From: Alphaproteobacteria bacterium
GTDB taxonomy: Bacteria; Pseudomonadota; Alphaproteobacteria; Rhodospirillales; WMHbin7
Assembly (NCBI GenBank): GCA_015232335.1
Contig: JADFZV010000020.1
Coordinates: forward strand, 1 to 56,838
DNA: 56,838 bases
Direction: 5' to 3'
Positions 43,507 through 52,192 of the stretch are shown piece by piece. A program made the translations under genes and the position numbers. The notes under the pieces are model-generated. The model did no database searches, was not told the DNA's origin, and saw nothing but the letters and a program-made list of their open reading frames with translations. Each line of letters starts with the position of its first letter. Within the stretch, counting starts at the first letter, position 1.

Positions 43507-43944
43507 CTATTTGCGGCCCTTGCGAGCCCCGGGCTTGCGGCCTAGGCCGATTTTCTTGGCGAAATCAGAGCGCTGTGCGGCGTAATTGGGCGCCACCATG
43601 GGATAATCGGCCCCCAGGCCCCATTTGGCCCTGTATTCATCAGGGTTCATGCCGTAGGTGGTGCGCAAATGGCGCTTCAACATCTTGAGCTTCTTGCCAT
43701 CTTCAAGGCAAACGATGTGGTCGGGGAAGATCGAGCGCTTGGGATTAACGGCGGGCTTCTGGGCCTCGACCTTCACGTCCACGCCGCTTTCAAGCAGGCC
43801 GGTGAAGGTGGCAAAAACCATTTCGATGATTTCCGAAATCTGTGCAGAGGGTAATGGGTTCTTGCCGACGTAAGCCGACACCACTTCTCCTGACAGGCGG
43901 AGCATTTCTTGTCTGCTCATTTTCTGTTCAACTTTGTCGGTCAT
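43507..43944 (-). CDS. MucR/Ros-family transcriptional regulator
   Basis: A 145-residue DNA-binding protein of the Ros/MucR group, H-NS-like global regulators that bind AT-rich DNA. The N-terminal oligomerisation part (RLSGEVVSAYVGKN) is followed by the zinc-finger-like region HIVCLEDGKKLKMLKRHLRTTY with Cys79, Asp82, His92 and Thr96. Two of four Ros zinc ligands are thus replaced, as in many MucR proteins. The conserved tail is WGLGADYPMVAPNYAAQRS plus a basic end. ATG at 43944 is preferred; an in-frame GTG at 43968 exists. Long AT-rich DNA lies directly upstream, a plausible autoregulation target. Confidence 0.92.
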   Translation of the reverse strand: MTDKVEQKMSRQEMLRLSGEVVSAYVGKNPLPSAQISEIIEMVFATFTGLLESGVDVKVEAQKPAVNPKRSIFPDHIVCLEDGKKLKMLKRHLRTTYGMNPDEYRAKWGLGADYPMVAPNYAAQRSDFAKKIGLGRKPGARKGRK

Positions 43945-44025
43945 GGAACTAAGCCCTGAAAGATGCACTGGATTGCGTACTCATACATATATTTGGAACG
44001 AGTGTCAATTTGATCGAAGGCAGTA

Positions 44026-44154
44026 ATGAGTAATAAGTATTTTGATCGCTCTGAAACTTCAGTGTTTTTGTCTAGAGTTGCTTTGGCAGTTGTAGGTTTT
44101 ACGTGTATTCTCGTTGATTTGTTGCGCGAATGTCGTTTAATACTGATGCCGTAA
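44026..44154 (+). CDS. Predicted 42-residue membrane protein (unannotated small ORF)
   Basis: An ATG at 44026 with GAAGG five bases upstream (44016-44020) opens a 42-codon frame ending TAA at 44152-44154. The product starts MSNKYFDRSETSVFLSR and has a hydrophobic helix (VALAVVGFTCILVDLL) followed by a basic, Cys-containing end. It lies in an AT-rich gap, divergent from mucR and upstream of rpiB. I know no matching family. Support is the ribosome site, the charged-hydrophobic-charged layout and the lack of competing genes; short frames like this can also be chance. Confidence 0.45.
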   Translation: MSNKYFDRSETSVFLSRVALAVVGFTCILVDLLRECRLILMP

Positions 44155-44411
44155 TGGTAGATTTTTATCCCGGATGCTGAGAAACCCAGTATAATCTAGA
44201 ATCAGACTTGATGCTAACTTAATCGCCTGTATTCCAAGGAAACTTTTTGTATTAAGCCCTCGCGACCCTAGGCCTTCCTATAATGTCGGCCCTTTAGTGA
44301 CATGGATTGAGGCCCGCTTTTAAATCGGCCCCCCGGTTGGCAAGCCCCACCGATATATGGTAGTTAAAACCCAGCCAGTTCCCCGAACCCTAGCAGGATG
44401 TAGTTCCGGAC
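44155..44411 (+). promoter_or_regulatory. AT-rich upstream region of rpiB with -10-like boxes
   Basis: This 257-base stretch has lower GC than its neighbours up to about 44260. TATAAT occurs at 44190-44195 and at 44279-44284. The second is well placed for rpiB transcription (128 bases before the ATG), but neither has a good -35 box at normal spacing. I see no further gene or clear hairpin. Confidence 0.35.
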
Positions 44412-44858
44412 ATGCCGCGCGATGTCATTGCCCTTGCCTCGGATCACGGCGGCGTCGATTTGAAGTCGCTGCTGAAAGACGAGTTGCTGAAGACGGGGCA
44501 TGATCTGCTTGATCTGGGAACCGAAGGCCCCCAATCCGTCGATTATCCGGATTTCGCCGAAGCCATGGCCGAGGCCATCCGCTCGGGCAAGGCCAAAAAC
44601 GGCGTTCTGATTTGTGGCACCGGAATCGGCATTTCGATCGCCGCCAACCGCTATCCCTTCATCCGCGCCGCCCTGGTCAATGATGCCACGACGGCCCGTC
44701 TGGCCCGCAGCCACAACGACGCCAATGTGCTGGTGTTGGGTGGGCGCACCATGGGGGCGGAAGTCGCCAAGGATTGCCTGAAGATTTTTCTTGAAACCCC
44801 CTTTGAAGGCGGACGCCATGCAAGGCGCGTCGAAAAGATGGGGCTTGCCCGTACCTGA
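44412..44858 (+). CDS. rpiB: Ribose 5-phosphate isomerase B
   Basis: Interconverts ribose 5-phosphate and ribulose 5-phosphate in the non-oxidative pentose phosphate pathway. The 148-residue protein has the LacAB/RpiB core: ASDHGGVDLK near residues 9-18, DYPDFAEAMAEAI, CGTGIGISIAANR with the active-site Cys, and RLARSHNDANVLVLGGR. It is followed 32 bases later by glyA, a conserved pairing in alphaproteobacteria, and supplies the ribulose 5-phosphate used by the riboflavin genes further on. Confidence 0.94.
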   Translation: MPRDVIALASDHGGVDLKSLLKDELLKTGHDLLDLGTEGPQSVDYPDFAEAMAEAIRSGKAKNGVLICGTGIGISIAANRYPFIRAALVNDATTARLARSHNDANVLVLGGRTMGAEVAKDCLKIFLETPFEGGRHARRVEKMGLART

Positions 44859-44890
44859 CTTAAGCTTCTGACACCAAGGACAGTTATCCG

Positions 44891-46165
44891 ATGACTCTCA
44901 TGCATGGTTTCTTCACCAAGACGCTTTTTGAATCCGATCCCGAGATCGCCAAGTCGATAGCCGAGGAGCTTTCGCGCCAGCAAGACCAGATCGAGCTGAT
45001 CGCCTCTGAGAACATCGTCTCCAAGGCGGTGCTGGAAGCCCAAGGCTCGATCATGACCAACAAATATGCCGAGGGCTATCCCGCCAAGCGCTATTACGGC
45101 GGCTGCGAGTTTGTCGATGTTGCCGAGGCCCTGGCCATCGAGCGCGCCAAAAAACTGTTCGATTGTCAGTATGCGAATGTTCAACCGCATTCGGGATCGC
45201 AGGCCAATCAGGGCGTGTTCATGGCCCTGGCCCAGCCCGGCGACATCATCATGGGCATGAGCCTGGCGGCAGGCGGGCATCTCACCCACGGCGCTTCGGT
45301 CAATCAGTCGGGGAAATGGTTCAAGGCCGTCCAATATGGTGTGCGCAGGCAAGATTGCCAGATCGATTTCGACGAGGTCGAAAAGCTGGTGCAAGAGCAT
45401 AAGCCCAAGATTCTGATCGCGGGCGGTTCGGCCTATCCGCGCGTTATCGATTTCGCCCGCATGCGCGCCATCGCCGATTCCGTCGGGGCCTATCTGATGG
45501 TGGACATGGCCCATTTCGCTGGCCTGGTGGCGGGCGGTGTGCATCCCAGCCCGCTTCCCCACGCCCATATCGTCACCACCACCACCCACAAGACGCTGCG
45601 CGGGCCTCGGGGCGGCATGATCCTTTCCAATGACGAAGAGATCGGCAAGAAGATTAATTCGGCCATTTTCCCGGGCATTCAGGGCGGCCCGCTGATGCAT
45701 GTCATCGCAGCCAAGGCGGTGGCTTTCGGCGAGGCCTTGCGCCCCGAATTCAAGCTCTACGCCAAGCAGGTCAAGGAAAACGCCGCCGCACTGGCCGACC
45801 GTTTGATGAAGCGCGGCCTTGATATCGTTTCAGGCGGTACGGATACGCATCTGATGCTGGTCGATCTGCGCCCGAAATCGCTGACCGGCAAGGCGGCCGA
45901 GGCCAGCCTGGAGCGCGCCGGGCTTACCTGCAACAAGAACGGCATTCCCTTCGATCCCGAGAAGCCCACCATCACTTCGGGCATTCGTTTGGGCTCACCC
46001 GCCGCCACGACAAGGGGTTTGGGCAAGGCCGAGTTCGAACAGATCGGCGATCTGATCGGCGATGTGCTGGATGGTTTGAGCCGACAGGGCGACGACAATT
46101 CGGCGGCAGAGAAGGCGGCGCGTTCGCGCGTGGCCGAACTGTGCCGCAAATATCCAATCTATTGA
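44891..46165 (+). CDS. glyA: Serine hydroxymethyltransferase
   Basis: A PLP enzyme that makes glycine and methylene-tetrahydrofolate from serine. The 424-residue sequence has [53 protein letters not shown] and the cofactor Lys234 in [14 protein letters not shown]. Length is normal. The likely ribosome site is AAGGACAG, 10 bases upstream. It is followed by nrdR after 13 bases, as commonly found. Confidence 0.97.
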   Translation: MTLMHGFFTKTLFESDPEIAKSIAEELSRQQDQIELIASENIVSKAVLEAQGSIMTNKYAEGYPAKRYYGGCEFVDVAEALAIERAKKLFDCQYANVQPHSGSQANQGVFMALAQPGDIIMGMSLAAGGHLTHGASVNQSGKWFKAVQYGVRRQDCQIDFDEVEKLVQEHKPKILIAGGSAYPRVIDFARMRAIADSVGAYLMVDMAHFAGLVAGGVHPSPLPHAHIVTTTTHKTLRGPRGGMILSNDEEIGKKINSAIFPGIQGGPLMHVIAAKAVAFGEALRPEFKLYAKQVKENAAALADRLMKRGLDIVSGGTDTHLMLVDLRPKSLTGKAAEASLERAGLTCNKNGIPFDPEKPTITSGIRLGSPAATTRGLGKAEFEQIGDLIGDVLDGLSRQGDDNSAAEKAARSRVAELCRKYPIY

Positions 46166-46178
46166 GGGGAGAGAAGTC

Positions 46179-46664
46179 ATGCGTTGTCCGTTTTGCGGCT
46201 ACGAGGATACACAAGTCAAAGACTCGCGCCCGACCGACGATAATTCGGCGATCAGGCGCCGGCGCTATTGCCCCTCTTGCGGGTCGCGCTTCACCACCTT
46301 CGAACGCGTTCAACTGCGCGAACTGACGGTGGTTAAGAAGAACGGCCAGAAGGTTTCCTTCGACCGCGACAAGCTGGCCCGGTCGATCGATATCGCGGTC
46401 AGAAAGCGCCCGGTCGACCCTGAGCGCGTGGAGCGGGTGGTCAATTCCATTCAGCGCCGCCTGGAAAGCTCGGGCGAGAACGAGATTCCTTCGTCGATGA
46501 TCGGCGAGTTGGTGATGGAAGCCCTGGCCAGCCTTGATCCGGTGGCCTATGTCCGCTTCGCCTCGGTCTACAAGAACTTCCGCGAGGCCAAGGATTTCGA
46601 GGAATTCATCGGATCGCTGGGCGGGCTTGGACATCTGGTGTCGGGTGACCGACTCAAAGACTGA
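46179..46664 (+). CDS. nrdR: Transcriptional repressor NrdR
   Basis: A nucleotide-sensing repressor of ribonucleotide reductase genes. It has the N-terminal zinc ribbon with two Cys pairs ([11 protein letters not shown] and [17 protein letters not shown]) and an ATP-cone domain from about residue 49 ([20 protein letters not shown]). The protein is 161 residues long, and a strong ribosome site (AGGGGAGAG) precedes it. Its 3' end overlaps the start of ribD, tying it to the riboflavin genes. Confidence 0.96.
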   Translation: MRCPFCGYEDTQVKDSRPTDDNSAIRRRRYCPSCGSRFTTFERVQLRELTVVKKNGQKVSFDRDKLARSIDIAVRKRPVDPERVERVVNSIQRRLESSGENEIPSSMIGELVMEALASLDPVAYVRFASVYKNFREAKDFEEFIGSLGGLGHLVSGDRLKD

Positions 46665-47760
46665 TAGCGCCCATATGCGGGCCGCGCTGGGCCTGGCCCG
46701 GCGCGTCCTTGGCCTCGTCTGGCCCAATCCGGCGGTCGGCTGCGTTCTGGTTAAGGACAGGCGCGTCGTCGGGCGGGGCTGGACCCAGCCCGGCGGCAGG
46801 CCCCATGCCGAAACCGAAGCCCTGGCCTTTGCCGGAGCGGAGGCGCAGGGGGCTACGGCCTATGTCACGCTGGAGCCCTGTTCGCATCACGCAAAAACCC
46901 CGCCCTGCGCCCTGGCCTTGATCGAGGCTGGGATCAGGCGGGTCGTTGTGGCGCTGGAGGATCCCGATCCCCGCGTCTCCGGTCGTGGGCTTGATCTGCT
47001 GGAAAAGGCGGGCATCAAGGTCGATGTCGGGCTGTTGGAAGACGAGGCCCGAGTCCTCAATGCCGGTTTCTTCAGCCGGGTGCAGAAGCACCGTCCCCTG
47101 GTGACGCTGAAGCTGGCCACCACGCTGGATGGACGCATCGCCACCCATGCCGGAGAAAGCCGCTGGATCACCGGCAGCCAGGCCCGTCAGGCAGCGCATC
47201 TGTTGCGGGCCAGCCACGATGCCGTGATGGTGGGGGCGGGGACGGCGCTGGCCGACGATCCCATGCTGACCTGCCGCCTGCCGGGGTTGGAGCAGGCCAG
47301 TCCGGTGCGGATCGTGGTGGATGGGCGTTTGCGCACGCCGCTGACTAGCGCCTTGGTGAAATCGGCCAGAAGCCATTCCTTTTGGCTGATCACGCTGGAG
47401 CAGGGGCCCAAAGCCAGGCACAAGGTTTTCGAGGAGGCCGGGGTGCGCCTGATCGATGTGCCGCCCGAGGAAAGCGGCTCACCCGATCTTAAAGCCGCCT
47501 TCAGGAAATTGGGGGATGCGGGTCTGACCCGCGTGTTGGTCGAGGGGGGGGCGCATCTGGCGGCGGCCCTGATGCGAGCCGATCTGGTCGACCGGCTGGT
47601 CTGGTTCCATGCGCCAGGCATCATGGGCAGCGACGGCATTGCAGCCCTGGCCGCCTTTGGCGTTGACCGGCTGGATGGCATGCCCCGCTTCAAGCGGCAA
47701 GGTGTGCGCGCCCTGGGCGACGATATCGAGGAAGTTTACGAAAGAATCTTGGAGGATTGA
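46645..47760 (+). CDS. ribD: Bifunctional riboflavin deaminase/reductase
   Basis: Performs the second and third steps of riboflavin synthesis on the pyrimidine intermediate. The N-terminal deaminase has [13 protein letters not shown], the zinc motif HAETEAL and [11 protein letters not shown]; the C-terminal reductase has [23 protein letters not shown] and [13 protein letters not shown]. The frame is open well upstream inside nrdR, but GTG at 46645 gives the usual 10-residue lead before MRAAL and overlaps nrdR by 20 bases; ATG 46675 would be the minimal start. It is followed directly by ribE. Confidence 0.94.
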   Translation: MTDSKTDSAHMRAALGLARRVLGLVWPNPAVGCVLVKDRRVVGRGWTQPGGRPHAETEALAFAGAEAQGATAYVTLEPCSHHAKTPPCALALIEAGIRRVVVALEDPDPRVSGRGLDLLEKAGIKVDVGLLEDEARVLNAGFFSRVQKHRPLVTLKLATTLDGRIATHAGESRWITGSQARQAAHLLRASHDAVMVGAGTALADDPMLTCRLPGLEQASPVRIVVDGRLRTPLTSALVKSARSHSFWLITLEQGPKARHKVFEEAGVRLIDVPPEESGSPDLKAAFRKLGDAGLTRVLVEGGAHLAAALMRADLVDRLVWFHAPGIMGSDGIAALAAFGVDRLDGMPRFKRQGVRALGDDIEEVYERILED

Positions 47761-47765
47761 GGCTT

Positions 47766-48359
47766 ATGTTTACCGGTATCATTACCGATCTTGGCAGTGT
47801 GAAGGGCCTGGAAAAGCGCCCGGGCGGCGAAGTGCGTTTCGAGATCGCAACCACCTACAAGGCTGAGGCAATTCCCCTGGGCGCCTCGATTGCTCATAAC
47901 GGCGTTTGCCTGACCCTGGTCGAGACCGGCCCCGGCTGGTTCGCCGTCTTTGCCTCGCTGGAGACGCTGGACAAAACCACCCTGGGCGGCTGGCAGGTGG
48001 GAAGTCCGGTCAATTTGGAGCGCGCTTTGAAGGTCGGCGACGAGCTGGGCGGCCATATCGTTTCCGGCCATGTTGATGGGGTGGGGACCGTGGTCTCCAT
48101 CGAACCCGAGGGGGAATCGCTGCGCTTTACCTTCGAGGTTCCTGAAAGCATTGAGAAATTCATCGCCCCCAAGGGATCGGTGGCCATCGACGGGGTCTCG
48201 CTGACCGTCAACGAGGTCAATGGCCGCTTGTTCGGGGTCAACATCATTCCACATACCTGTAAAGTCACCACTTTCGGCCAGTATAAGCCCGGTGATCGGG
48301 TAAACCTGGAAATCGACATGCTGGCACGCTATGTTGCGCGCCTTCTGCTCAAGGACTGA
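47766..48359 (+). CDS. ribE: Riboflavin synthase (alpha chain)
   Basis: Dismutates two 6,7-dimethyl-8-ribityllumazine molecules into riboflavin. The 197-residue protein has two homologous lumazine-binding barrels: MFTGIITDLG at the start, GVCLTLVE and GGHIVSGHVDGVG, then SVAIDGVSLTVNEV and IPHTCKVTT in the second. ATG at 47766 is chosen since MFTGII is the invariant start and GGAGGA lies 10 bases upstream. It follows ribD by 5 bases. Confidence 0.96.
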   Translation: MFTGIITDLGSVKGLEKRPGGEVRFEIATTYKAEAIPLGASIAHNGVCLTLVETGPGWFAVFASLETLDKTTLGGWQVGSPVNLERALKVGDELGGHIVSGHVDGVGTVVSIEPEGESLRFTFEVPESIEKFIAPKGSVAIDGVSLTVNEVNGRLFGVNIIPHTCKVTTFGQYKPGDRVNLEIDMLARYVARLLLKD

Positions 48360-48370
48360 GGATTAATTAA

Positions 48371-49480
48371 GTGTCTCACGCCGATTATCTGTCGCCCATA
48401 GAAGAGATCATCGAAGACGCCCGCCAGGGCCGCATGGTCGTGTTGGTCGATGACGAAGACCGCGAGAATGAGGGCGATCTGGTCATTCCCGCCCAGCATG
48501 CCTCGGCCGAGAACGTCAATTTCATGGCCAAGTACGGGCGCGGCCTGATCTGCCTGACCCTGCCCCGCGAGCGCATCGAGGCGCTTGAGCTGCCCTTGAT
48601 GAGCCGCGACAACGGCACGCGCCACCAGACCGCCTTTACCGTCAGCATCGAGGCCCGCGAGGGGGTGACAACCGGCATTTCGGCGGCTGATCGGGCGCGC
48701 ACCATCAGCGTTGCCATCGATCCCAAGGCCAGCAAATACGATATCGTGACGCCGGGCCATGTCTTTCCCCTGATGGCCAGGGACGGCGGCGTTCTGGTCA
48801 GGGCCGGGCACACCGAGGCGGCGGTCGATATCGCGCGTCTGGCCGGGCTCAATCCATCGGGCGTGATCTGCGAGATCATGAACGAGGACGGCACCATGGC
48901 GCGTCTGCCCGATCTGGTGATCTTCGCGCAAAAGCATGGCCTTAAGATCGCCACCATCGCCGATCTGATCGCCTATCGCAGGCGCTATGACAAGATCGTC
49001 AAGCGCGAGATCACCTCGGCGCTGTCGTCCATCTATGGCGGCGACTGGATGATGCATCTCTATGTCAACACGGTGGCTTATGCCGAGCATATCGCCCTGG
49101 TCAAGGGCGACCTGAAGGCGCCGGGTCCGGTGATGGTGCGCGTCCATGCGCTTAAGGTGCTGGACGATGTGCTGGGCGACAAATCCGCCGGGCGCGGGGG
49201 TGAATTGCACAGCGCCATGAACATGATCGCAGGCGAGGGGCGCGGCGTGGTGATTCTCATCCGCGAGCCCATGCCGACCAGCCTGTCCGACCGTATCCGG
49301 GCCCGTGAAGGGGTGGCGCCGCCCGTCGAGTTGCGCGATTATGGCGTGGGCGCTCAGATTTTGCTCGATCTGGGAATCAAGGATATGATCCTGCTTTCGA
49401 ATACCAAGCGAACCATCGTGGGGCTGGCCGAAGGATACGGTCTCAATGTGGTCGAGCAACGTCCTATCACCATTGCATAG
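48371..49480 (+). CDS. ribB: DHBP synthase with inactive cyclohydrolase-like domain (RibBX)
   Basis: The N-terminal 200 residues are 3,4-dihydroxy-2-butanone 4-phosphate synthase, with DDEDRENEGDLVIPA, YDIVTPGHVFPLMAR and GHTEAAVDIARLAGL. The C-terminal 165 residues have a GTP cyclohydrolase II fold (VRVHALKVLDDVLGD, GVGAQILLDLGIKDMILLSN) but lack the three zinc Cys of the CxxGD...CDC motif, so that half should be inactive. This RibBX form is known in alphaproteobacteria; a separate RibA must exist elsewhere. Translation begins at GTG 48371. Length 369. Confidence 0.93.
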   Translation: MSHADYLSPIEEIIEDARQGRMVVLVDDEDRENEGDLVIPAQHASAENVNFMAKYGRGLICLTLPRERIEALELPLMSRDNGTRHQTAFTVSIEAREGVTTGISAADRARTISVAIDPKASKYDIVTPGHVFPLMARDGGVLVRAGHTEAAVDIARLAGLNPSGVICEIMNEDGTMARLPDLVIFAQKHGLKIATIADLIAYRRRYDKIVKREITSALSSIYGGDWMMHLYVNTVAYAEHIALVKGDLKAPGPVMVRVHALKVLDDVLGDKSAGRGGELHSAMNMIAGEGRGVVILIREPMPTSLSDRIRAREGVAPPVELRDYGVGAQILLDLGIKDMILLSNTKRTIVGLAEGYGLNVVEQRPITIA

Positions 49481-49492
49481 GAGCATGATGTC

Positions 49493-49954
49493 ATGGCTGG
49501 TTTAAGCATTCTGATCGTCGAGGCCCGCTTCTACGATGACATCAGCGACCATCTGGTTCACGGCGTCGTGCAGGAACTGGCCGCCGTGGGGGCTGGCTAC
49601 AAGCGAGTCATCGTGCCCGGCATCTACGAGATTCCCGCCGCCATCCGCTATGCCGTGCGGGCGATGGAGCTGCGCGCCACCGACGAGCGCTATTCGGGTT
49701 ATATCGCGCTGGGCTGCGCCATCAAGGGCGAGACGGATCATTACGAACATATCAGCAGTTCGACCATCCGCACCCTGCATGATCTGTCCATCCAGTACAC
49801 GCTGGCCCTTGGCAACGGCATTCTGACCTGCCAGACCGAGGATCAGGCCTGGGAACGCGCCCGCGTCGATGGGCGCAATTTCGGCGGTCAGGCGGCCAGG
49901 GCCTGCCTGCGCATGATCGAGATCAAGCGTGACCTGCGCCTGATTCCGAAATGA
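49493..49954 (+). CDS. ribH: 6,7-dimethyl-8-ribityllumazine synthase
   Basis: Condenses the RibB and RibD products to the lumazine. The 153-residue protein has LSILIVEARFYDDIS at the start, VPGIYEIPAAIRYAV, the catalytic GCAIKGETDHYEHIS with its His, and GILTCQTEDQAWERA. The sequence matches the RibH1 type of alphaproteobacteria. It follows ribB by 12 bases and overlaps nusB by 4 bases (ATGA). Confidence 0.95.
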   Translation: MAGLSILIVEARFYDDISDHLVHGVVQELAAVGAGYKRVIVPGIYEIPAAIRYAVRAMELRATDERYSGYIALGCAIKGETDHYEHISSSTIRTLHDLSIQYTLALGNGILTCQTEDQAWERARVDGRNFGGQAARACLRMIEIKRDLRLIPK

Positions 49955-50436
49955 CCGATTCCAAACCCAGAACGCCTTTGCCCCGCAGGCGGGCCGTGGC
50001 GCGCCTGATGGCCGTGCAAGCACTTTACCAGATGATGCTGTCAGGCCAGAGCGACGACGAGGTGCTGGCCCAGCATCTGGCCCAGCCGGTCCGGCTTGAG
50101 ACCGAGGATGTGGATTCCGGCATGGAAATCGCCGAGCCGGATGCGCCCCATTTCGTTTCCGTCGTGCGCGACGTCACCCAAAAAGCCGCCGATCTTGATT
50201 TGATGATCGCAGGCAGCCTGTCGGCGGGTTGGGATCTTCCCCGCGTGGAACCTTTGCTGCATGCCATCCTGCGGGCCGGAGCGGCGGAACTGTGGATGGG
50301 CAAGGCCGATCTGCCCCCCAAGGCGGTGATTAGCGAATATACCGATCTGGCGCGCAGCTTTTACGAAGGCCCCGAGGTGGGATTGGTGAATGCCGTCCTT
50401 GATCGCCTGGCCAAGACGCTGCACGAGGGAAAATAG
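49951..50436 (+). CDS. nusB: Transcription antitermination factor NusB
   Basis: An RNA-binding all-helical protein of 161 residues used in rRNA antitermination with NusE and NusA. The N-terminus is RRRAVARLMAVQALYQMMLSG, and the conserved C-terminal blocks are LRAGAAELWMG and PPKAVISEYTDLARSFYEG, VNAVLDRLAK. Overlap with ribH and position before thiL follow the usual alphaproteobacterial order. Confidence 0.96.
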   Translation: MTDSKPRTPLPRRRAVARLMAVQALYQMMLSGQSDDEVLAQHLAQPVRLETEDVDSGMEIAEPDAPHFVSVVRDVTQKAADLDLMIAGSLSAGWDLPRVEPLLHAILRAGAAELWMGKADLPPKAVISEYTDLARSFYEGPEVGLVNAVLDRLAKTLHEGK

Positions 50437-50495
50437 GCAGCGCGACATTCCGGCTTGGATGCGCAAAAACGATCCGCAGTGAGGGAGAGAGCTGC

Positions 50496-51488
50496 TTGGC
50501 TGAAAAAAACCTGGGCGAGTTCGAGTTGATCGAGAAACTGTTCGCGCCCTTGGCCGATGGTTTTCCCGGTGCTTTGAATCTTAAAGACGATGCGGCATTG
50601 GTGGCGGTCTCGCCGGGCTGTCGTCTGGTCGTCACCACCGATGCCCTGGTGGCGGGCGTGCATTTTCGCCCAGATGATCCGCCCGATCTGGTGGCCAGGA
50701 AGGCGCTTCGGGTCAATCTGTCCGATCTTGCCGCCATGGGGGCGAAGCCCCTGGGGCTTCTGGTCGCCGCCTGTTTTCCCAAGGTGTCAGGCGAGGCCTG
50801 GCTGACCGCCTTTGCCAAGGGCCTGGCCCAGGACAAGGCCGAATTCAACGTGCCCATCATCGGCGGAGACACCGTCTCTACCCCTGGGCCTTTCACCCTG
50901 GCGGTGACGGCCTTGGGCGAGGTGGAAGAGGGGCGCGCCTTCAAACGCTCGGGCGCTCGGGCCGGTGACGCGATTCTGGTTTCCGGCACCATCGGCGACG
51001 GCGCCTTGGGCCTCGATGCGCTGGAGGGAAAGCTCGACTTTCTGTTCGAAGACGAGCGCAAATGGCTGGCCGAGCGGTATCTGCTGCCCAGGCCGCGCCT
51101 CGATCTGGGCCAAGCCCTGGCGGCCAAGCGTCTGGTGCATGCCGGAATGGATATTTCAGACGGGCTGTTGGCCGATCTTGGTCATATCGCCAGGGCTTCA
51201 GGCCTTGCGGCCATCGTTGAAACGGTGAAAATCCCGCTATCCTCTCCGACCAGAGCCGCCCTCAAGGCCGATTCAAACCGCATGGCGCAGATTCTGGGCG
51301 GTGGCGACGATTACGAACTTCTGCTGACCGCGGCGCCCCAGGATGTGCCCGCTTTGCAAGAGATTGCCCAGTCCTGCCGGTTAAGCTTGACCGTGATCGG
51401 GCGCATGGAGGAAGGTGAGGGGGTTCGGGCCATCGATGCCGCAGGGGTTTCGCTTGCGGCGGGTCCTTCGGGGTGGCGGCATTTTTAG
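50496..51488 (+). CDS. thiL: Thiamine-monophosphate kinase
   Basis: Phosphorylates thiamine monophosphate to the active diphosphate. The 330-residue protein has DDAALVAVSPGCRLVVTTDA, LVAGVHFRPDDPPDLVARKALRVNLSDLAAMGA, the metal-binding GGDTVSTPGP, and ISDGLLADLGHIA, GGGDDYELLLTA. The start is TTG at 50496, supported by GAGGGAGAG upstream. Length is normal. It overlaps no gene at the start but its stop is 32 bases before the FliL-like gene. Confidence 0.95.
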   Translation: MAEKNLGEFELIEKLFAPLADGFPGALNLKDDAALVAVSPGCRLVVTTDALVAGVHFRPDDPPDLVARKALRVNLSDLAAMGAKPLGLLVAACFPKVSGEAWLTAFAKGLAQDKAEFNVPIIGGDTVSTPGPFTLAVTALGEVEEGRAFKRSGARAGDAILVSGTIGDGALGLDALEGKLDFLFEDERKWLAERYLLPRPRLDLGQALAAKRLVHAGMDISDGLLADLGHIARASGLAAIVETVKIPLSSPTRAALKADSNRMAQILGGGDDYELLLTAAPQDVPALQEIAQSCRLSLTVIGRMEEGEGVRAIDAAGVSLAAGPSGWRHF

Positions 51489-51520
51489 CGTTTTTATCGG
51501 CTTATCGGGGTTGGGAAAAA

Positions 51521-51964
51521 ATGAAGAAGCTTGTCATTCTGATCGTCGCCCTGGTTCTTCTGGGCGGGGGCGCGGTCGGCGCCATGGCCGTGTTCGGCAT
51601 CGGCCCCTTCGCCAAGCAGGAAAACAAGGCGGCCCCGCCGCCGCCGCCAGTGGCCAAGACCAGTTTTCTCGACATGGAATCGCTTTCGATTCCCGTTTTC
51701 ATCATCGATCAGAAGCCCCGTCAGGTGTTCATGACCTTGCGACTCGAAATTCAAGACGGCGAGCGCAGGAAGGTTGAGGCCATGATGCCCAGAATCCGCG
51801 ACAACATTTTGACCGATTTGCATAAAGTGCTGCCGGATCATCTGAAGAACCGCAAATCGACCGATCTGACCTTGATCAAACCCCGCATGGTCGCCGCTGC
51901 GGCGAAGGCCCTGGGACCGGGAATCGTCCATGATGTTCTGGTCGTCGAGATATTTGAACGCTGA
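51521..51964 (+). CDS. FliL-like membrane-anchored protein
   Basis: A 147-residue protein with a Lys-Lys start, a transmembrane segment (LVILIVALVLLGGGAVGAMAVFG), a Pro-rich linker (PPPPPV) and a periplasmic domain of about 90 residues. The layout and the ending (PRIRDNILTDLHKVL and HDVLVVEIFER) resemble FliL, the stator-associated flagellar protein, but it is an outlying match and no flagellar gene adjoins it. ATG at 51521 is taken since the hydrophobic segment starts there; the frame is open 16 codons upstream inside thiL. Confidence 0.65.
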   Translation: MKKLVILIVALVLLGGGAVGAMAVFGIGPFAKQENKAAPPPPPVAKTSFLDMESLSIPVFIIDQKPRQVFMTLRLEIQDGERRKVEAMMPRIRDNILTDLHKVLPDHLKNRKSTDLTLIKPRMVAAAAKALGPGIVHDVLVVEIFER

Positions 51965-52017
51965 TTTGTGTATTAGCGATATTTTATATGCGTTGATTTC
52001 CTGTGTATTTCGGCAGC

Positions 52018-52112
52018 CCCCACCCGCCAGGGTGGGGTAGAGCCACCTAAATACGTAAGTGTTGGGTTGCTAAAGCCCCGGCAATCTGGCAATTTCCCCA
52101 CCATTCCGGGGC
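52018..52112 (+). promoter_or_regulatory. Structured leader upstream of hppA
   Basis: Two hairpins occupy the 228-base gap before hppA. CCCCACCC-GCCA-GGGTGGGG (52018-52037) is a perfect 8-bp stem; GCCCCGG (52075-52081) pairs with CCGGGGC (52106-52112) across 24 bases. The first could end the preceding FliL-like transcript, although no T-run follows. They are not a riboswitch class I recognise. Confidence 0.45.
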
Positions 52113-52192
52113 CGGGCGATTCTTGATCTTTCCGGCTTCGGGCAGGGGCTATTTTTTCTTCCGACTTCAACTCGCTCTGGGAATCAACAACC

